Notes: generated from the letters alone by a model not told the origin. DNA of 9,557 bases from Flavobacteriales bacterium (GCA_009926905.1 RFNX01000522.1:1-9557), one strand, 5' to 3'; positions 1 through 7,019 are shown, counted from the first letter of the stretch. Numbers and translations: made by a program.

Positions 1-876
1 GTGTTTACATTGCCTCCAGAGATTTTTGGGTTTTATAAAGACCACATTGAATATTTAACCGACCACGCTGTCGATCCCGATATGCGACGCTATGCAGTGG
101 AGGGTGAAGCACAATGTCACTACATCGATTTAGATCATTATTACAAACCTGGCGAAGATCCTTTTAAGGTTATACCTCGACGTTGGACGGATGCTGTTGC
201 GAAATTTACAGAGGACACTTTGCAAGCTTATGGAATTGTTCCTTGGCACATTTCAGTAATGAAAAACAAGTTACAACGAGCCTTTGAATCTAAAAATGTT
301 GATTTGATTTTAAAGTATTCTGCTGATATTGGGCATTATATCGGCGATGCGCACGTTCCATTGCATACGACTGAAAATTACAACGGTCAAATGACTGGTC
401 AACGCGGCATTCACGGACTTTGGGAAAGTCGTTTGGTGGAAATCAATGCTGAAGATTACGATTATTTTGTTGGAAAAGTCGCTTATATAAAAAGTATCAA
501 CGACTTTGCTTGGAAAGCAGTTGAGGGTTCACATCGTGCCTTGGATTCTGTTTTGAGAATGGAAAAAGAAATCACAAAAGAATTTCCTTCTGATAAAAAG
601 TACACGTATGAACAACGAGGAAGTGTAACAGTTTCTACTTACTCTAAAGAATTCTGTGATGAATACCACAAACGATTGAATGGAATGGTGGAACGTCGTT
701 TGCGTGCGGCGATTATTGCTGTTGGTTCGATTTGGTACACAGCTTGGGTAGATGCAGGTCAACCTGATTTAACGAAATTGCAGACACAACAGCCTTCGGC
801 GGAGTTATTGAAAGAATTTAAAGAGCTTGACGAACATTTTCACAACGATCAGCACAAAGGTCGAATTTGCGATTAG
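1..876 (+). CDS. Zn-dependent phospholipase C / S1-P1 nuclease-fold protein, 5'-truncated by window edge
   Basis: This is the 3' part of a gene for a trinuclear-zinc hydrolase of the phospholipase C/S1-P1 nuclease superfamily. The GTG at position 1 is probably an internal Val codon: the frame is open to the window edge and begins directly in 'VFTLPPEIFGFYK', without the signal peptide and N-terminal Trp/His zinc ligands expected of the family. Counting from position 1, the candidate metal ligands are D25, H40, the GHYIGDAHVPLH block (H112, D116, H122), and H138 with E142 in 'IHGLWESRL'. The final H-x3-E spacing is more like phospholipase C than the H-x3-D of S1/P1 nucleases. Family members are normally exported, but the export signal lies outside the window. 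The true substrate (phospholipid, nucleic acid or other) cannot be told from sequence. The gene ends 45 bp before the glycosyltransferase and shows no obvious functional link to the rest of the window. Confidence 0.85.
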   Translation: MFTLPPEIFGFYKDHIEYLTDHAVDPDMRRYAVEGEAQCHYIDLDHYYKPGEDPFKVIPRRWTDAVAKFTEDTLQAYGIVPWHISVMKNKLQRAFESKNVDLILKYSADIGHYIGDAHVPLHTTENYNGQMTGQRGIHGLWESRLVEINAEDYDYFVGKVAYIKSINDFAWKAVEGSHRALDSVLRMEKEITKEFPSDKKYTYEQRGSVTVSTYSKEFCDEYHKRLNGMVERRLRAAIIAVGSIWYTAWVDAGQPDLTKLQTQQPSAELLKEFKELDEHFHNDQHKGRICD

Positions 877-908
877 TTTGCTCTTTTAGCATAAAATAAG
901 TATGTTTA
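877..908 (+). promoter_or_regulatory. Candidate Bacteroidota promoter for the GT2-GNAT pair
   Basis: TTTG at 877-880 and TATGTTTA at 901-908 are separated by 20 bp. This fits the Bacteroidota pattern of a -33 TTTG/TTG and a -7 TAnnTTTG, with only the last base of the -7 box mismatched. Transcription would start just before the ATG at 922, giving a very short leader. The site fills most of the 45-bp gap after the preceding stop codon and suggests the glycosyltransferase has its own promoter. Short AT-rich motifs arise easily by chance, so this is a motif match only. Confidence 0.45.
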
Positions 909-921
909 TCAAAATTAATCT

Positions 922-1827
922 ATGAAATACAGCCTTGTAATTCCCGTTTTCAATAATTTTAAAGGTATTCAAGATTTGTATTTATCGATAAAAAGCGCAT
1001 TTTCAAATGAAGAAATAGAAATTATTTTCGTTGACGATTGCAGTTCTGATGATACTTGGAACGAGCTAAAATCCCTGAAAATAAAGGACAACCGTGTAAA
1101 AATTATTCGTTTAGCAAAGAATTTTGGACAACATGCTGCCACACTTTGTGGTTTTGAGTTTGCTACTGGTGATTTTGTTTTAACAATGGACGACGATTTG
1201 GAAGTGTTGCCGGTTCAATTTCAAGCATTAATTAAACATCAAACTGAAACAGGAGCACACGTTGTATATGGCGAATTTTCTCAAAAAGAATCATTTGGAA
1301 AGAAGTTTTTCAAAGGAATTTATAAGCGTCTTTCAAAATTAGAAGGTTCAAAAAAGGGGAGAGGCAGTAGTTTTAGAATGATTAAAGGTGAGATTGCTAG
1401 AAAGTTAACTGAGAATCACAAACATTTTGTTTTCATTGATGAATTTTTGCTTTGGTACACAGATCAAGTAGAATTTGTAAGCATCGAAAACAATCCTTCA
1501 CCCATTAGAAAAAGTAGATACAGAATAAAAGGATTGGTAAATACGACCGCTAATGTGATGATGTATTCAACCGCAATACCTTTGAAAGCAGTTACATTTA
1601 CAGGTTTTTTATTAGCTGCTGTAAATTTACTCATTGGTCTATTTTTCTTAAGGAAATTTTTTATAGATAAGATTGAAGTAAAAGGGTTTACATCATTGAT
1701 TGTGAGTGTTTTATTTTCAACAGGTCTTATCATTTTTTGCATCGGAGTAATTGCACAATACATGCGTGCGATTTTAAAAAATCTGAACAATGCGCCCACT
1801 TATTATATAGCTGACAAGGAATGTTGA
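922..1827 (+). CDS. Family 2 polyprenyl-phosphate glycosyltransferase (DPM1/GtrB-like)
   Basis: This 301-aa inverting GT-A glycosyltransferase probably moves a sugar from a nucleotide sugar to undecaprenyl phosphate on the cytosolic face of the inner membrane. Residues 1-10 are the classic GT2 start (MKYSLVIPVF). The nucleotide-binding acidic patch is VDDCSSDD (37-44) and the metal-binding DXD is in TMDDDLEV (88-95). The basic 'RKSRY' at 196-200 sits where GtrB and dolichol-phosphate-mannose synthases carry their acceptor-site motif. Two hydrophobic helices follow, at about 218-243 and 258-282. The C-terminal 'QYMRAILKNLNNAPTYYI' matches the conserved end of the GtrB/ArnC type. Length and architecture are complete. 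The sugar cannot be predicted. The gene overlaps the next by 7 nt (ATGTTGA), so the two are probably translationally coupled. A lipid-linked sugar is the kind of donor a TMTC/PMT-type GT-C enzyme uses, and such an enzyme lies at 7020-9449. Confidence 0.9.
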   Translation: MKYSLVIPVFNNFKGIQDLYLSIKSAFSNEEIEIIFVDDCSSDDTWNELKSLKIKDNRVKIIRLAKNFGQHAATLCGFEFATGDFVLTMDDDLEVLPVQFQALIKHQTETGAHVVYGEFSQKESFGKKFFKGIYKRLSKLEGSKKGRGSSFRMIKGEIARKLTENHKHFVFIDEFLLWYTDQVEFVSIENNPSPIRKSRYRIKGLVNTTANVMMYSTAIPLKAVTFTGFLLAAVNLLIGLFFLRKFFIDKIEVKGFTSLIVSVLFSTGLIIFCIGVIAQYMRAILKNLNNAPTYYIADKEC

Positions 1828-2477
1828 TATTGGAACAATTTGACGTCCGATTAATTCGTTTATGCGAAACTGATTTGGAATTGGTTCGGAATTGGCGCAA
1901 TGCTGCACATGTTGTCAATCAAATGATTTACCGTGAATTCATTACGGAAGAAATGCAGCAAAAATGGTTTCAATCCATCAATAATGCTGAAAATTATTAC
2001 TTTATCATCGAATTTGAAGGAATAAAAGTTGGATTGATAAACGCGAAAAACTATTCTTCTGAAAATGGTTTTGGAGAAGGAGGAATTTTTATTGGTGAAA
2101 AAGAATACGAACATTCTTTCGCAGCTGTTTATGCTTCCTTGACACTTTTGAACTTTGTTTTTTATATGATGCAGAGCATAGATGTTTCTCGCATTCGAAT
2201 TCTTAAAGAAAATGCCAGAGCCATTCAATACAATAAATTGCTTGGTTACGAATTGTTGCCAAATCAAGAAAAGGAAGAAAATCAATTGTTTGAATTGTCA
2301 AAAGAACGCTACAAAAAGGTTGGTTTGAAATTGAATAAAGCGGCAAGTCTTTTTTGCAAAGGTTCCAGTTTGATGCAACTACATGGAACTCCAGGTGATT
2401 CTAATTTAGACGAAATCAATCAGTTGCTACTTAATCAAACTCCTCCAATGGCAATTGACGGGCTTGATAAGCTTTGA
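1821..2477 (+). CDS. GNAT-family N-acetyltransferase with C-terminal extension
   Basis: This 218-aa protein has a GCN5-related acetyltransferase fold of the RimJ/RimL type, and it resembles PseH-like aminosugar acetyltransferases. The N-terminal 'VRLIRLCETDLELVRNWRN' (9-27) is typical of that group, as is the strand ending in 'IKVGLINAKNY' (68-78). The late 'ILKENARAIQYNKLLGYEL' (127-145) is the conserved Asn/Tyr and beta-bulge region. The acetyl-CoA pyrophosphate loop is degenerate: the usual R/Q-x-x-G-x-G/A is replaced by 'GEKEYEHSFAAVYA' (92-105). About 50 residues (170-218) extend past the normal fold with no recognised motif. Its ATG lies inside the last codons of the glycosyltransferase, so the two are probably co-translated and may modify the same glycan, for example by N-acetylating an aminosugar. 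The last 47 bp overlap the 3' end of the convergent hydroxylase gene. A protein acetylation role is not excluded. Confidence 0.75.
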   Translation: MLILEQFDVRLIRLCETDLELVRNWRNAAHVVNQMIYREFITEEMQQKWFQSINNAENYYFIIEFEGIKVGLINAKNYSSENGFGEGGIFIGEKEYEHSFAAVYASLTLLNFVFYMMQSIDVSRIRILKENARAIQYNKLLGYELLPNQEKEENQLFELSKERYKKVGLKLNKAASLFCKGSSLMQLHGTPGDSNLDEINQLLLNQTPPMAIDGLDKL

Positions 2478-3108
2478 GCCATTGCTCTTTAGTTGCAAAA
2501 GAAAGCAAAAAAGGATCGTCTAAATGTTCAATTTTGTAGCTGGAAATTTCCTCCGCTGAATAATGCCAATTAGGATTTGGAATGTCAAACATCAATACCA
2601 CTCTTCTGCTATCGCTTTTATTCCAAGCCTCATGGTCAAATGAATCGTCGAAAATAACCAATTCTCCTTCTTTCCAATAATGAGTTTGGTCGCCAACTCG
2701 AATTGCACATTTTTCACCTTCAGGAACAATCAAAGGCAAATGACAACGCAACACCATTTTTGTGTAACCATGATGCGGAAGTATGTGTGTTTGAGGTTCT
2801 AAATAAGAAAAATCACAAGAAATGATTTCAGGAATAGAATTGATAATTTCAGCAGTTTTTGGACAAAGCGCAGCGTGTTTTGGACTTTTCATTTGAAAAA
2901 ACAAAAATGTAAACACTTTCCATGATTTTATCTTTTCACCAGTTACATAATCTGGAAACGTTTGCAACCAGTTTGCTTCGTGTTCAGATTCAAGAAGATG
3001 AAGTAGTTCAGTTCGAATCGTTTCGAAATTCTCTTCCAATTTTAATAAAGAGGGAAAGTCAGCTTTATTATAAAAGAACGATGGATTTTGAGGCGTTTTT
3101 TCAGACAT
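2431..3108 (-). CDS. Aspartyl/asparaginyl beta-hydroxylase-fold dioxygenase (first paralogue)
   Basis: This 225-aa protein is a Fe(II)/2-oxoglutarate oxygenase of the PF05118 family. It follows the AspH catalytic domain closely. 'LPHHGYTKMVLRCHLPL' (110-126) supplies H112, equivalent to iron ligand H679 of human AspH, and H123, equivalent to 2-oxoglutarate-binding H690. 'FDDSFDHEAWNKSDSRR' (153-169) supplies H159, equivalent to H725, and R169, equivalent to R735. As in AspH, no acidic iron ligand is apparent, so a two-His iron site is expected. There is no signal peptide or membrane segment, so it should be cytosolic. Known family activities include hydroxylation of Asp/Asn in EGF-like domains, of lipid A acyl chains (LpxO) and of ornithine lipids (OlsC). 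The substrate here is unknown, and the motif spelling is nearer to AspH than to LpxO. The gene diverges from its paralogue at 3179 and converges on the GNAT gene with a 47-bp overlap. Confidence 0.9.
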   Translation of the reverse strand: MSEKTPQNPSFFYNKADFPSLLKLEENFETIRTELLHLLESEHEANWLQTFPDYVTGEKIKSWKVFTFLFFQMKSPKHAALCPKTAEIINSIPEIISCDFSYLEPQTHILPHHGYTKMVLRCHLPLIVPEGEKCAIRVGDQTHYWKEGELVIFDDSFDHEAWNKSDSRRVVLMFDIPNPNWHYSAEEISSYKIEHLDDPFLLSFATKEQWLKAYQARQLPLEEFD

Positions 3109-3146
3109 CTGAACGAAATTTGACGTTAAATTAATGATTTCGAACT

Positions 3147-3179
3147 CAAAAATTGTAATTTTAGAAAAATAAAATGCAA
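3147..3179 (-). promoter_or_regulatory. Candidate leftward promoter for first hydroxylase
   Basis: On the minus strand, TTG (complement of 3177-3179) and AATTTTTG (complement of 3147-3154) are 22 bp apart. They resemble the TTG/TAnnTTTG Bacteroidota pattern, with one mismatch in the -7 box. The predicted start would leave about 30 nt of leader before the ATG at 3108. The -33 element would overlap the start codon of the divergent gene. This is a weak motif match only. Confidence 0.3.
3156..3163 (+). promoter_or_regulatory. Candidate -7 element for second hydroxylase
   Basis: TAATTTTA matches seven of the eight positions of TAnnTTTG and lies 15 bp before the ATG at 3179. No good -33 TTG was found at the usual distance upstream. 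The site almost touches the candidate leftward promoter in the same 70-bp gap, so the two divergent hydroxylase genes would share or compete for one small control region. Confidence 0.3.
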
Positions 3180-3922
3180 TGATGAAATTGTGGTTCAGTC
3201 TTTACGATTACAACTATACTTTTAGTGGTAATGAATCCGCATTTTTTGATCCAAAAGACCAACCTTGGGCCAAAGATTTTGAAAACAATTTCATAGAAAT
3301 TAAAGCAGAATTAACACGTTATTTAGAGGAACATTCGCCTGAAACTTATTTTAATAAAAACATGGTCAATCAGTCTTCGATTTGGAAAACGATATCATTG
3401 AGGTGGTGGAATGTTCAATTTAGAGAAAAGCAAATGTATTTTCCAAAAACGATGAAAATAGTAGCGAAATACCCTGAAATTATTTCGTTGTCGTTTAATC
3501 AGTTAGAAGCAAAAGGGGAAATTCTGCCACATTGCGGTGATACAAATGCAATTTTTCGATGTCATTTCGGAATGGAAATTCCAGATTCGTTGCCAAATTG
3601 TGGCTTCCGAGTAAAAGATGAAAAACGTTCGTGGGAAGAAGGAAAATGGCTCATTTTTGTAGATGCAAACAATCATGAAGCATTCAATAAAAGTGAAAAA
3701 CGACGCATTATTATGGTAATTGATGTCGTTAGAAATGAATTTAAATCCAAAAGAATGCTTGTTTGTTCAACGGTTTTAACTTCGTTGTTTCTTCAAAAGA
3801 GAATTCAACTTTTTCCTTTCCTCTTGAAATCGCCGGTTTTACTTCGTAAAGTAGTGAGTTTTTTTCTAATTCCTTTTGCTTATATTTCCATTCAGATAGT
3901 CAATAAACTCAAAATTTATTAA
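3179..3922 (+). CDS. Aspartyl/asparaginyl beta-hydroxylase-fold dioxygenase with hydrophobic C-terminal tail (second paralogue)
   Basis: This 247-aa PF05118 oxygenase is a diverged paralogue of the neighbouring hydroxylase. 'LPHCGDTNAIFRCHFGM' (116-132) gives H118 (iron) and H129 (2-oxoglutarate). 'FVDANNHEAFNKSEKRR' (160-176) gives the second iron ligand H166 and R176, so all four cofactor residues are kept. The usual FDDSFEHEAWN block is altered to FVDANNHEAFN, which may mean a different substrate pocket. Unlike its paralogue it continues about 55 residues beyond the catalytic domain (190-247) with a hydrophobic, Lys/Arg-studded tail, including 'VVSFFLIPFAYISIQIV' at 225-241. This suggests attachment to the inner face of the membrane. 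There is no signal peptide. Two ATGs abut at the start (3179 and 3182) and either could serve. The gene ends 14 bp inside the convergent sulfotransferase. A lipid or lipid-linked substrate is plausible but unproven. Confidence 0.88.
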   Translation: MMKLWFSLYDYNYTFSGNESAFFDPKDQPWAKDFENNFIEIKAELTRYLEEHSPETYFNKNMVNQSSIWKTISLRWWNVQFREKQMYFPKTMKIVAKYPEIISLSFNQLEAKGEILPHCGDTNAIFRCHFGMEIPDSLPNCGFRVKDEKRSWEEGKWLIFVDANNHEAFNKSEKRRIIMVIDVVRNEFKSKRMLVCSTVLTSLFLQKRIQLFPFLLKSPVLLRKVVSFFLIPFAYISIQIVNKLKIY

Positions 3923-4964
3923 GGAAAATTGTCCAAGGTTTTGCAATTGTTCTAAATAAGTTTCTTTTGGCATGACTCGCACGAAAATAAGAGTGATGCT
4001 TGTATTCAACAATCAATAAGATACTTTTAAACCAAGAAATATATAAACGTTGATACAAGTTTGGTTGCTTGAAATTTACGGATTCATAACCTAATTTACT
4101 TGCAGTTTTCGAACAGATGTAATGAATGTTATTGATTTGATTTTCAGTGAATTTAGTGTTTTTCTTGCCAATTGCTTGTGTATCTATTTCTTTAAAAACT
4201 TTTCCATGCATTTCTAAAAAATCTTTTTTCTCCTCATTGTTTTTAAGGTTTTGCAATAAATTCTCCACCAAAGTTTTGTCTTCCACACCTTTCAATTCAT
4301 TCGATAAATGCATGAATTTTCTAGCACAGTTTAAATATTCTTCTGGATGATTTACCAAATCTTCATAGCGAATCAACAAGAGATTTTCTGGATGTTTCTT
4401 CTCAGACTTAAACATGGATTCATTGTATAAACACCACATCAATGCATGATAATACGGATGATTTATCGCATCTAATTTGAATTTATTTCGAGAAATGATG
4501 TTGTCCCAATAGTGTCTGTAAATTCCAATAAACTTAGAATTCAAATCAAGCTTTAGTAATTGTTCAAAATGAACAGTATAAGGAGGGTTTTTATCAATAA
4601 TTACTTCAGGATTCGAGGTACTCAATCCAATTTCAGAATTGAGATTTACTAATTTAATAAGGTTTTTGAACTGAATTGGAGACTGTTCTTCAATTGCTTT
4701 ATTTAATTTTTCGCGGTCAATTTTCCAAAGGTCTAAATGAACAAATCGTCCCGTTTTAAGTTTGAAAATTTGCTTCAAGAAGAAAGAAACTTCAGAAGGA
4801 GAAAGCACTTTTTCAGGTTCGTAAACGTAAAGAAAATCGAGAATAAATAGACTTTCAGGATTTGAAACAACATGTTGACTCTTACCTAATTCTTTTAGTA
4901 ACAAAGTTGTACCAGAGCGACCTAAGCCTAAAATGTAGTTTACTTTTATTTCCTCTAAACGCAT
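3909..4964 (-). CDS. PAPS-dependent sulfotransferase, third in operon order after the TMTC-like gene
   Basis: This 351-aa sulfotransferase has the PF13469-type P-loop-like fold. It should transfer sulfate from 3'-phosphoadenosine 5'-phosphosulfate to a hydroxyl or amine. 'LGLGRSGTTLLL' (12-23) is the 5'-phosphosulfate loop. 'IGIYRHYWDNIISRN' (146-160), with R150 and S158, is the 3'-phosphate site. E37 in 'NPESLF' is a candidate catalytic base by analogy with tyrosylprotein sulfotransferases. 'DKNPPYTVHF' (124-133) and 'RYEDLV' (199-204) are further family blocks. There is no signal peptide, so it should work where PAPS is made, in the cytosol. The C-terminal 45 residues are rich in aromatics and Lys/Arg and may bind membranes. 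The ATG at 4964 follows the preceding stop by 2 nt. It shares the DKNPxYTxH block with the sulfotransferase at 5996-7018, which suggests duplication. The acceptor is unknown. Confidence 0.88.
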   Translation of the reverse strand: MRLEEIKVNYILGLGRSGTTLLLKELGKSQHVVSNPESLFILDFLYVYEPEKVLSPSEVSFFLKQIFKLKTGRFVHLDLWKIDREKLNKAIEEQSPIQFKNLIKLVNLNSEIGLSTSNPEVIIDKNPPYTVHFEQLLKLDLNSKFIGIYRHYWDNIISRNKFKLDAINHPYYHALMWCLYNESMFKSEKKHPENLLLIRYEDLVNHPEEYLNCARKFMHLSNELKGVEDKTLVENLLQNLKNNEEKKDFLEMHGKVFKEIDTQAIGKKNTKFTENQINNIHYICSKTASKLGYESVNFKQPNLYQRLYISWFKSILLIVEYKHHSYFRASHAKRNLFRTIAKPWTIFLNKF

Positions 4965-4966
4965 CC

Positions 4967-5986
4967 TTACAACTTTACTTTATATTTTTCTCTCAACCAA
5001 AGGGGAAGAAAATAAAAACGTTTGGCAAATTTAAAATATAACTTCACCTTCCACTCGATAAATGCACTTTTATGAACCTTTGAATTTTGAATTGTCGGTA
5101 ATGAATAATTCAGTTTTAATGCCAGTTCATTTGTTTTTTCAATAATTGCATGTTGCTCTTCTTGACTGAATTTCCCTTCCCAACTATTAATTCTATCACT
5201 ATTTATCGATTGTTGAAGCGCAATGAATTTATTGTTTTTTCGTTCGATTTGTTCTGGAGTTAAGACATTATTTTCTTTCAAAGAATTGAATTTTGAATGG
5301 CTTAAATTCAACATTTCAGGAGAAAATTCCATTTCTAAATGCGAACAAATTACTTTTAATGTCTTTTCAGGTTCTGAAACCAAGTCTTCATATTGAACCA
5401 ATAAATATTTTTCTTTATCAGCTGATGAAATCAATTTCAAAATTTCCGAAGCATACGCTTTCCAAACTGCAGCATAATAAAAAATTGATTGAGTTAGTTT
5501 TTTGTTGTCAGCATGCTCGATAGACGAATTCACAAATGCCAATGGATTTCGAACCAAAAGGATGTACTTAGCTTTTGGAAATATCGTTTTTAATAGTTGC
5601 GTTTGAAAGGTATGAATGTGATCTTTGTCTATGATTCTAGTAAAAGCTTGTTCGTTTTTTTTATCCGGAAATTTAATGGATGCATAAACTGAAAGCAAGT
5701 ATTCATTATAATTATTTGCTTGTTCAATTGAAGTTTTCAAAAGCGATTCATCAACACCAATTTGTCTAATTGGATTTATTTTTGATTTCAATTCAATCCA
5801 AATTCTAGCATCATTTGAAGAGAAATTTGTTTTGTTTTTATATTTCGAATATCCATAAACTGAAATGGGAATTTCGGGAATGCACAAAGTTTGTTGATTA
5901 ACGTTTAATATTGACAACAACAATGTGGTTCCTGAACGCGACATTCCAGCAATAAAATCAACAGATTTATAGTTTTGCTCGTTCAA
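4967..5986 (-). CDS. PAPS-dependent sulfotransferase with forced TTG start, second of three
   Basis: This 339-aa sulfotransferase is of the same family as its neighbours. 'AGMSRSGTTLLLSILN' (13-28) is the phosphosulfate loop, and 'LVRNPLAFVNSSIEH' (144-158), with R146 and S154, is the 3'-phosphate site. E38 in 'CIPEIP' is the candidate base and 'QYEDLV' is at 198-203. It differs from its two sisters in carrying DKDHIHTF (120-127) where they have DKNPxYTxH, so its acceptor may differ. The start codon is TTG at 5986: the in-frame upstream codons are AAA, AAG, TTA and then a stop, with no ATG or GTG. The first internal ATG (residue 15) falls inside the phosphosulfate loop and would destroy the fold. 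The gap to the preceding gene is 9 nt. The last 35 residues are strongly basic and aromatic, as in the other two sulfotransferases. Confidence 0.87.
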   Translation of the reverse strand: MNEQNYKSVDFIAGMSRSGTTLLLSILNVNQQTLCIPEIPISVYGYSKYKNKTNFSSNDARIWIELKSKINPIRQIGVDESLLKTSIEQANNYNEYLLSVYASIKFPDKKNEQAFTRIIDKDHIHTFQTQLLKTIFPKAKYILLVRNPLAFVNSSIEHADNKKLTQSIFYYAAVWKAYASEILKLISSADKEKYLLVQYEDLVSEPEKTLKVICSHLEMEFSPEMLNLSHSKFNSLKENNVLTPEQIERKNNKFIALQQSINSDRINSWEGKFSQEEQHAIIEKTNELALKLNYSLPTIQNSKVHKSAFIEWKVKLYFKFAKRFYFLPLWLREKYKVKL

Positions 5987-5995
5987 TTTCTTTAA

Positions 5996-7018
5996 TTATA
6001 ATTTTTGATTCAGTCGTTTTAATTTCATTCCGATTGGCAAATAATAAAGAATGCGTTCCTTTTTTACATTATAATAAGCCTTTATGAATTTTGGTAAATT
6101 CCTGATAAGCAATGAATTAAAACTTTTCTGACTGGAAGATATTGGTATGTAACCCAATGTAAATGCCTCTTTGGAACAAATTGCATCACAAATTTCAATT
6201 TCCTCAACACTTAATTCTGTTTTCCATTTTTCTGTATTACCAGAATGAACGGGATTTTTCAATTCACTAAAATGTTCTTTTATGAATTTTTCAGATTTCT
6301 CACTTTCTATATTCGATGAAATGTCCTTTTGAATGCCAGAACCAATTAAGTTCTGTTCAAATTCTATGTTTAAAAATTGACAAATTGAAGTCAAGGTTTC
6401 AACTTGATTGGAAACCAAATCCTCGTAGCGAACAAGCAAACAATTTTTATTAGTTCTGAACGAATTTATTTCTTTAAAGAACAAGCGACATAGAAATGCA
6501 TTGAAAATAATATTACCTGATTTGTTCAATGTTTTTTTCTTTCTACTCAGGATATTTGCGCGGTAATCTCTTACCAAAACAATGAATTTTGCATTTGGAG
6601 AAAGTTTGCAAAGCGCATCATAATGAAAAGTGTAATATGGATTTTTGTCCACGACAATTGGGTAATTTCCTTGCTTTTCAAGAATGTCAAAATTTGAAAA
6701 TACTTTATTAAGAAATGCTGAATAAGAGTTATATTTTAAGTCTCCTGTTAAAAGTTTTTCAGCATGTAAATTCACTAAATGTTTTGGACGTATTTTTTGA
6801 ATCGCTTCCAAATATTCTTTGGCGTTCTTTTCTAATTCGCTGTTTTCAGACTTTATTTTTCCATACTTGTACGCAAAAAAAGTAGCAATTGGCACTTCAG
6901 GAATGGCTTTAATTTGGGAATGAGCATTTAGTAAGGTTGTTAAAAGCGTACTTCCAGAGCGACCAATTCCAAGGATGTAATGTGTTTGAAATGAATTTGT
7001 TGAATGATCTAAATTCAT
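5996..7018 (-). CDS. PAPS-dependent sulfotransferase, first of three after the TMTC-like gene
   Basis: This 340-aa sulfotransferase has 'LGIGRSGSTLLTTLLN' (16-31) as the phosphosulfate loop and E41 in 'AIPEVPIA' as candidate base. 'DKNPYYTFHY' (124-133) is shared with the sulfotransferase at 3909-4964. 'VLVRDYRANILSRK' (147-160), with R150 and S158, binds the 3'-phosphate, and 'RYEDLV' is at 197-202. 'HSGNTEKWKTELS' (258-270) looks like the late Lys-x-Trp loop that closes over PAPS in many sulfotransferases, making this the most canonical of the three. The tail (about 300-340) is basic and aromatic. The ATG at 7018 begins one base after the TGA of the TMTC-like gene, so translational coupling is very likely. 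This ties sulfation to the membrane glycosyltransferase more firmly than to the other genes here. The acceptor is unknown: glycan, lipid-linked sugar, lipid and protein all remain possible. Confidence 0.88.
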   Translation of the reverse strand: MNLDHSTNSFQTHYILGIGRSGSTLLTTLLNAHSQIKAIPEVPIATFFAYKYGKIKSENSELEKNAKEYLEAIQKIRPKHLVNLHAEKLLTGDLKYNSYSAFLNKVFSNFDILEKQGNYPIVVDKNPYYTFHYDALCKLSPNAKFIVLVRDYRANILSRKKKTLNKSGNIIFNAFLCRLFFKEINSFRTNKNCLLVRYEDLVSNQVETLTSICQFLNIEFEQNLIGSGIQKDISSNIESEKSEKFIKEHFSELKNPVHSGNTEKWKTELSVEEIEICDAICSKEAFTLGYIPISSSQKSFNSLLIRNLPKFIKAYYNVKKERILYYLPIGMKLKRLNQKL

Positions 7019-7019
7019 T

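Noticed and set aside
1..3. GTG at position 1 as a true start codon
   Set aside because: The frame is open to the edge and the sequence begins mid-domain, without the N-terminal metal ligands and export signal of the family, so it is better read as internal Val.
1..876. Phospholipase C-like gene as a base-composition boundary or transferred segment
   Set aside because: Some lines (for example 61-120) look richer in G+C than the operon, but others in the same gene (for example 541-600) do not. A proper sliding-window count would be needed.
1464..1799. 111-codon minus-strand open frame inside the glycosyltransferase
   Set aside because: It lies fully antisense to a well-supported GT2 gene and shows no recognisable domain; it is a shadow of the real frame.
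1860..2285. 141-codon minus-strand open frame inside the GNAT gene
   Set aside because: It is antisense to a recognisable acetyltransferase, its composition is rich in Phe, Ile and Asn as expected of AT-rich antisense, and it has no motif.
2922..3134. 70-codon plus-strand open frame over the start of the first hydroxylase
   Set aside because: It is antisense to a gene with intact catalytic motifs and would cover the shared promoter gap; no domain was seen.
3911..3960. Intrinsic terminator between the second hydroxylase and the sulfotransferase operon
   Set aside because: I found no stable GC-rich stem with a following T run on either strand, and the stretch is coding on the minus strand.
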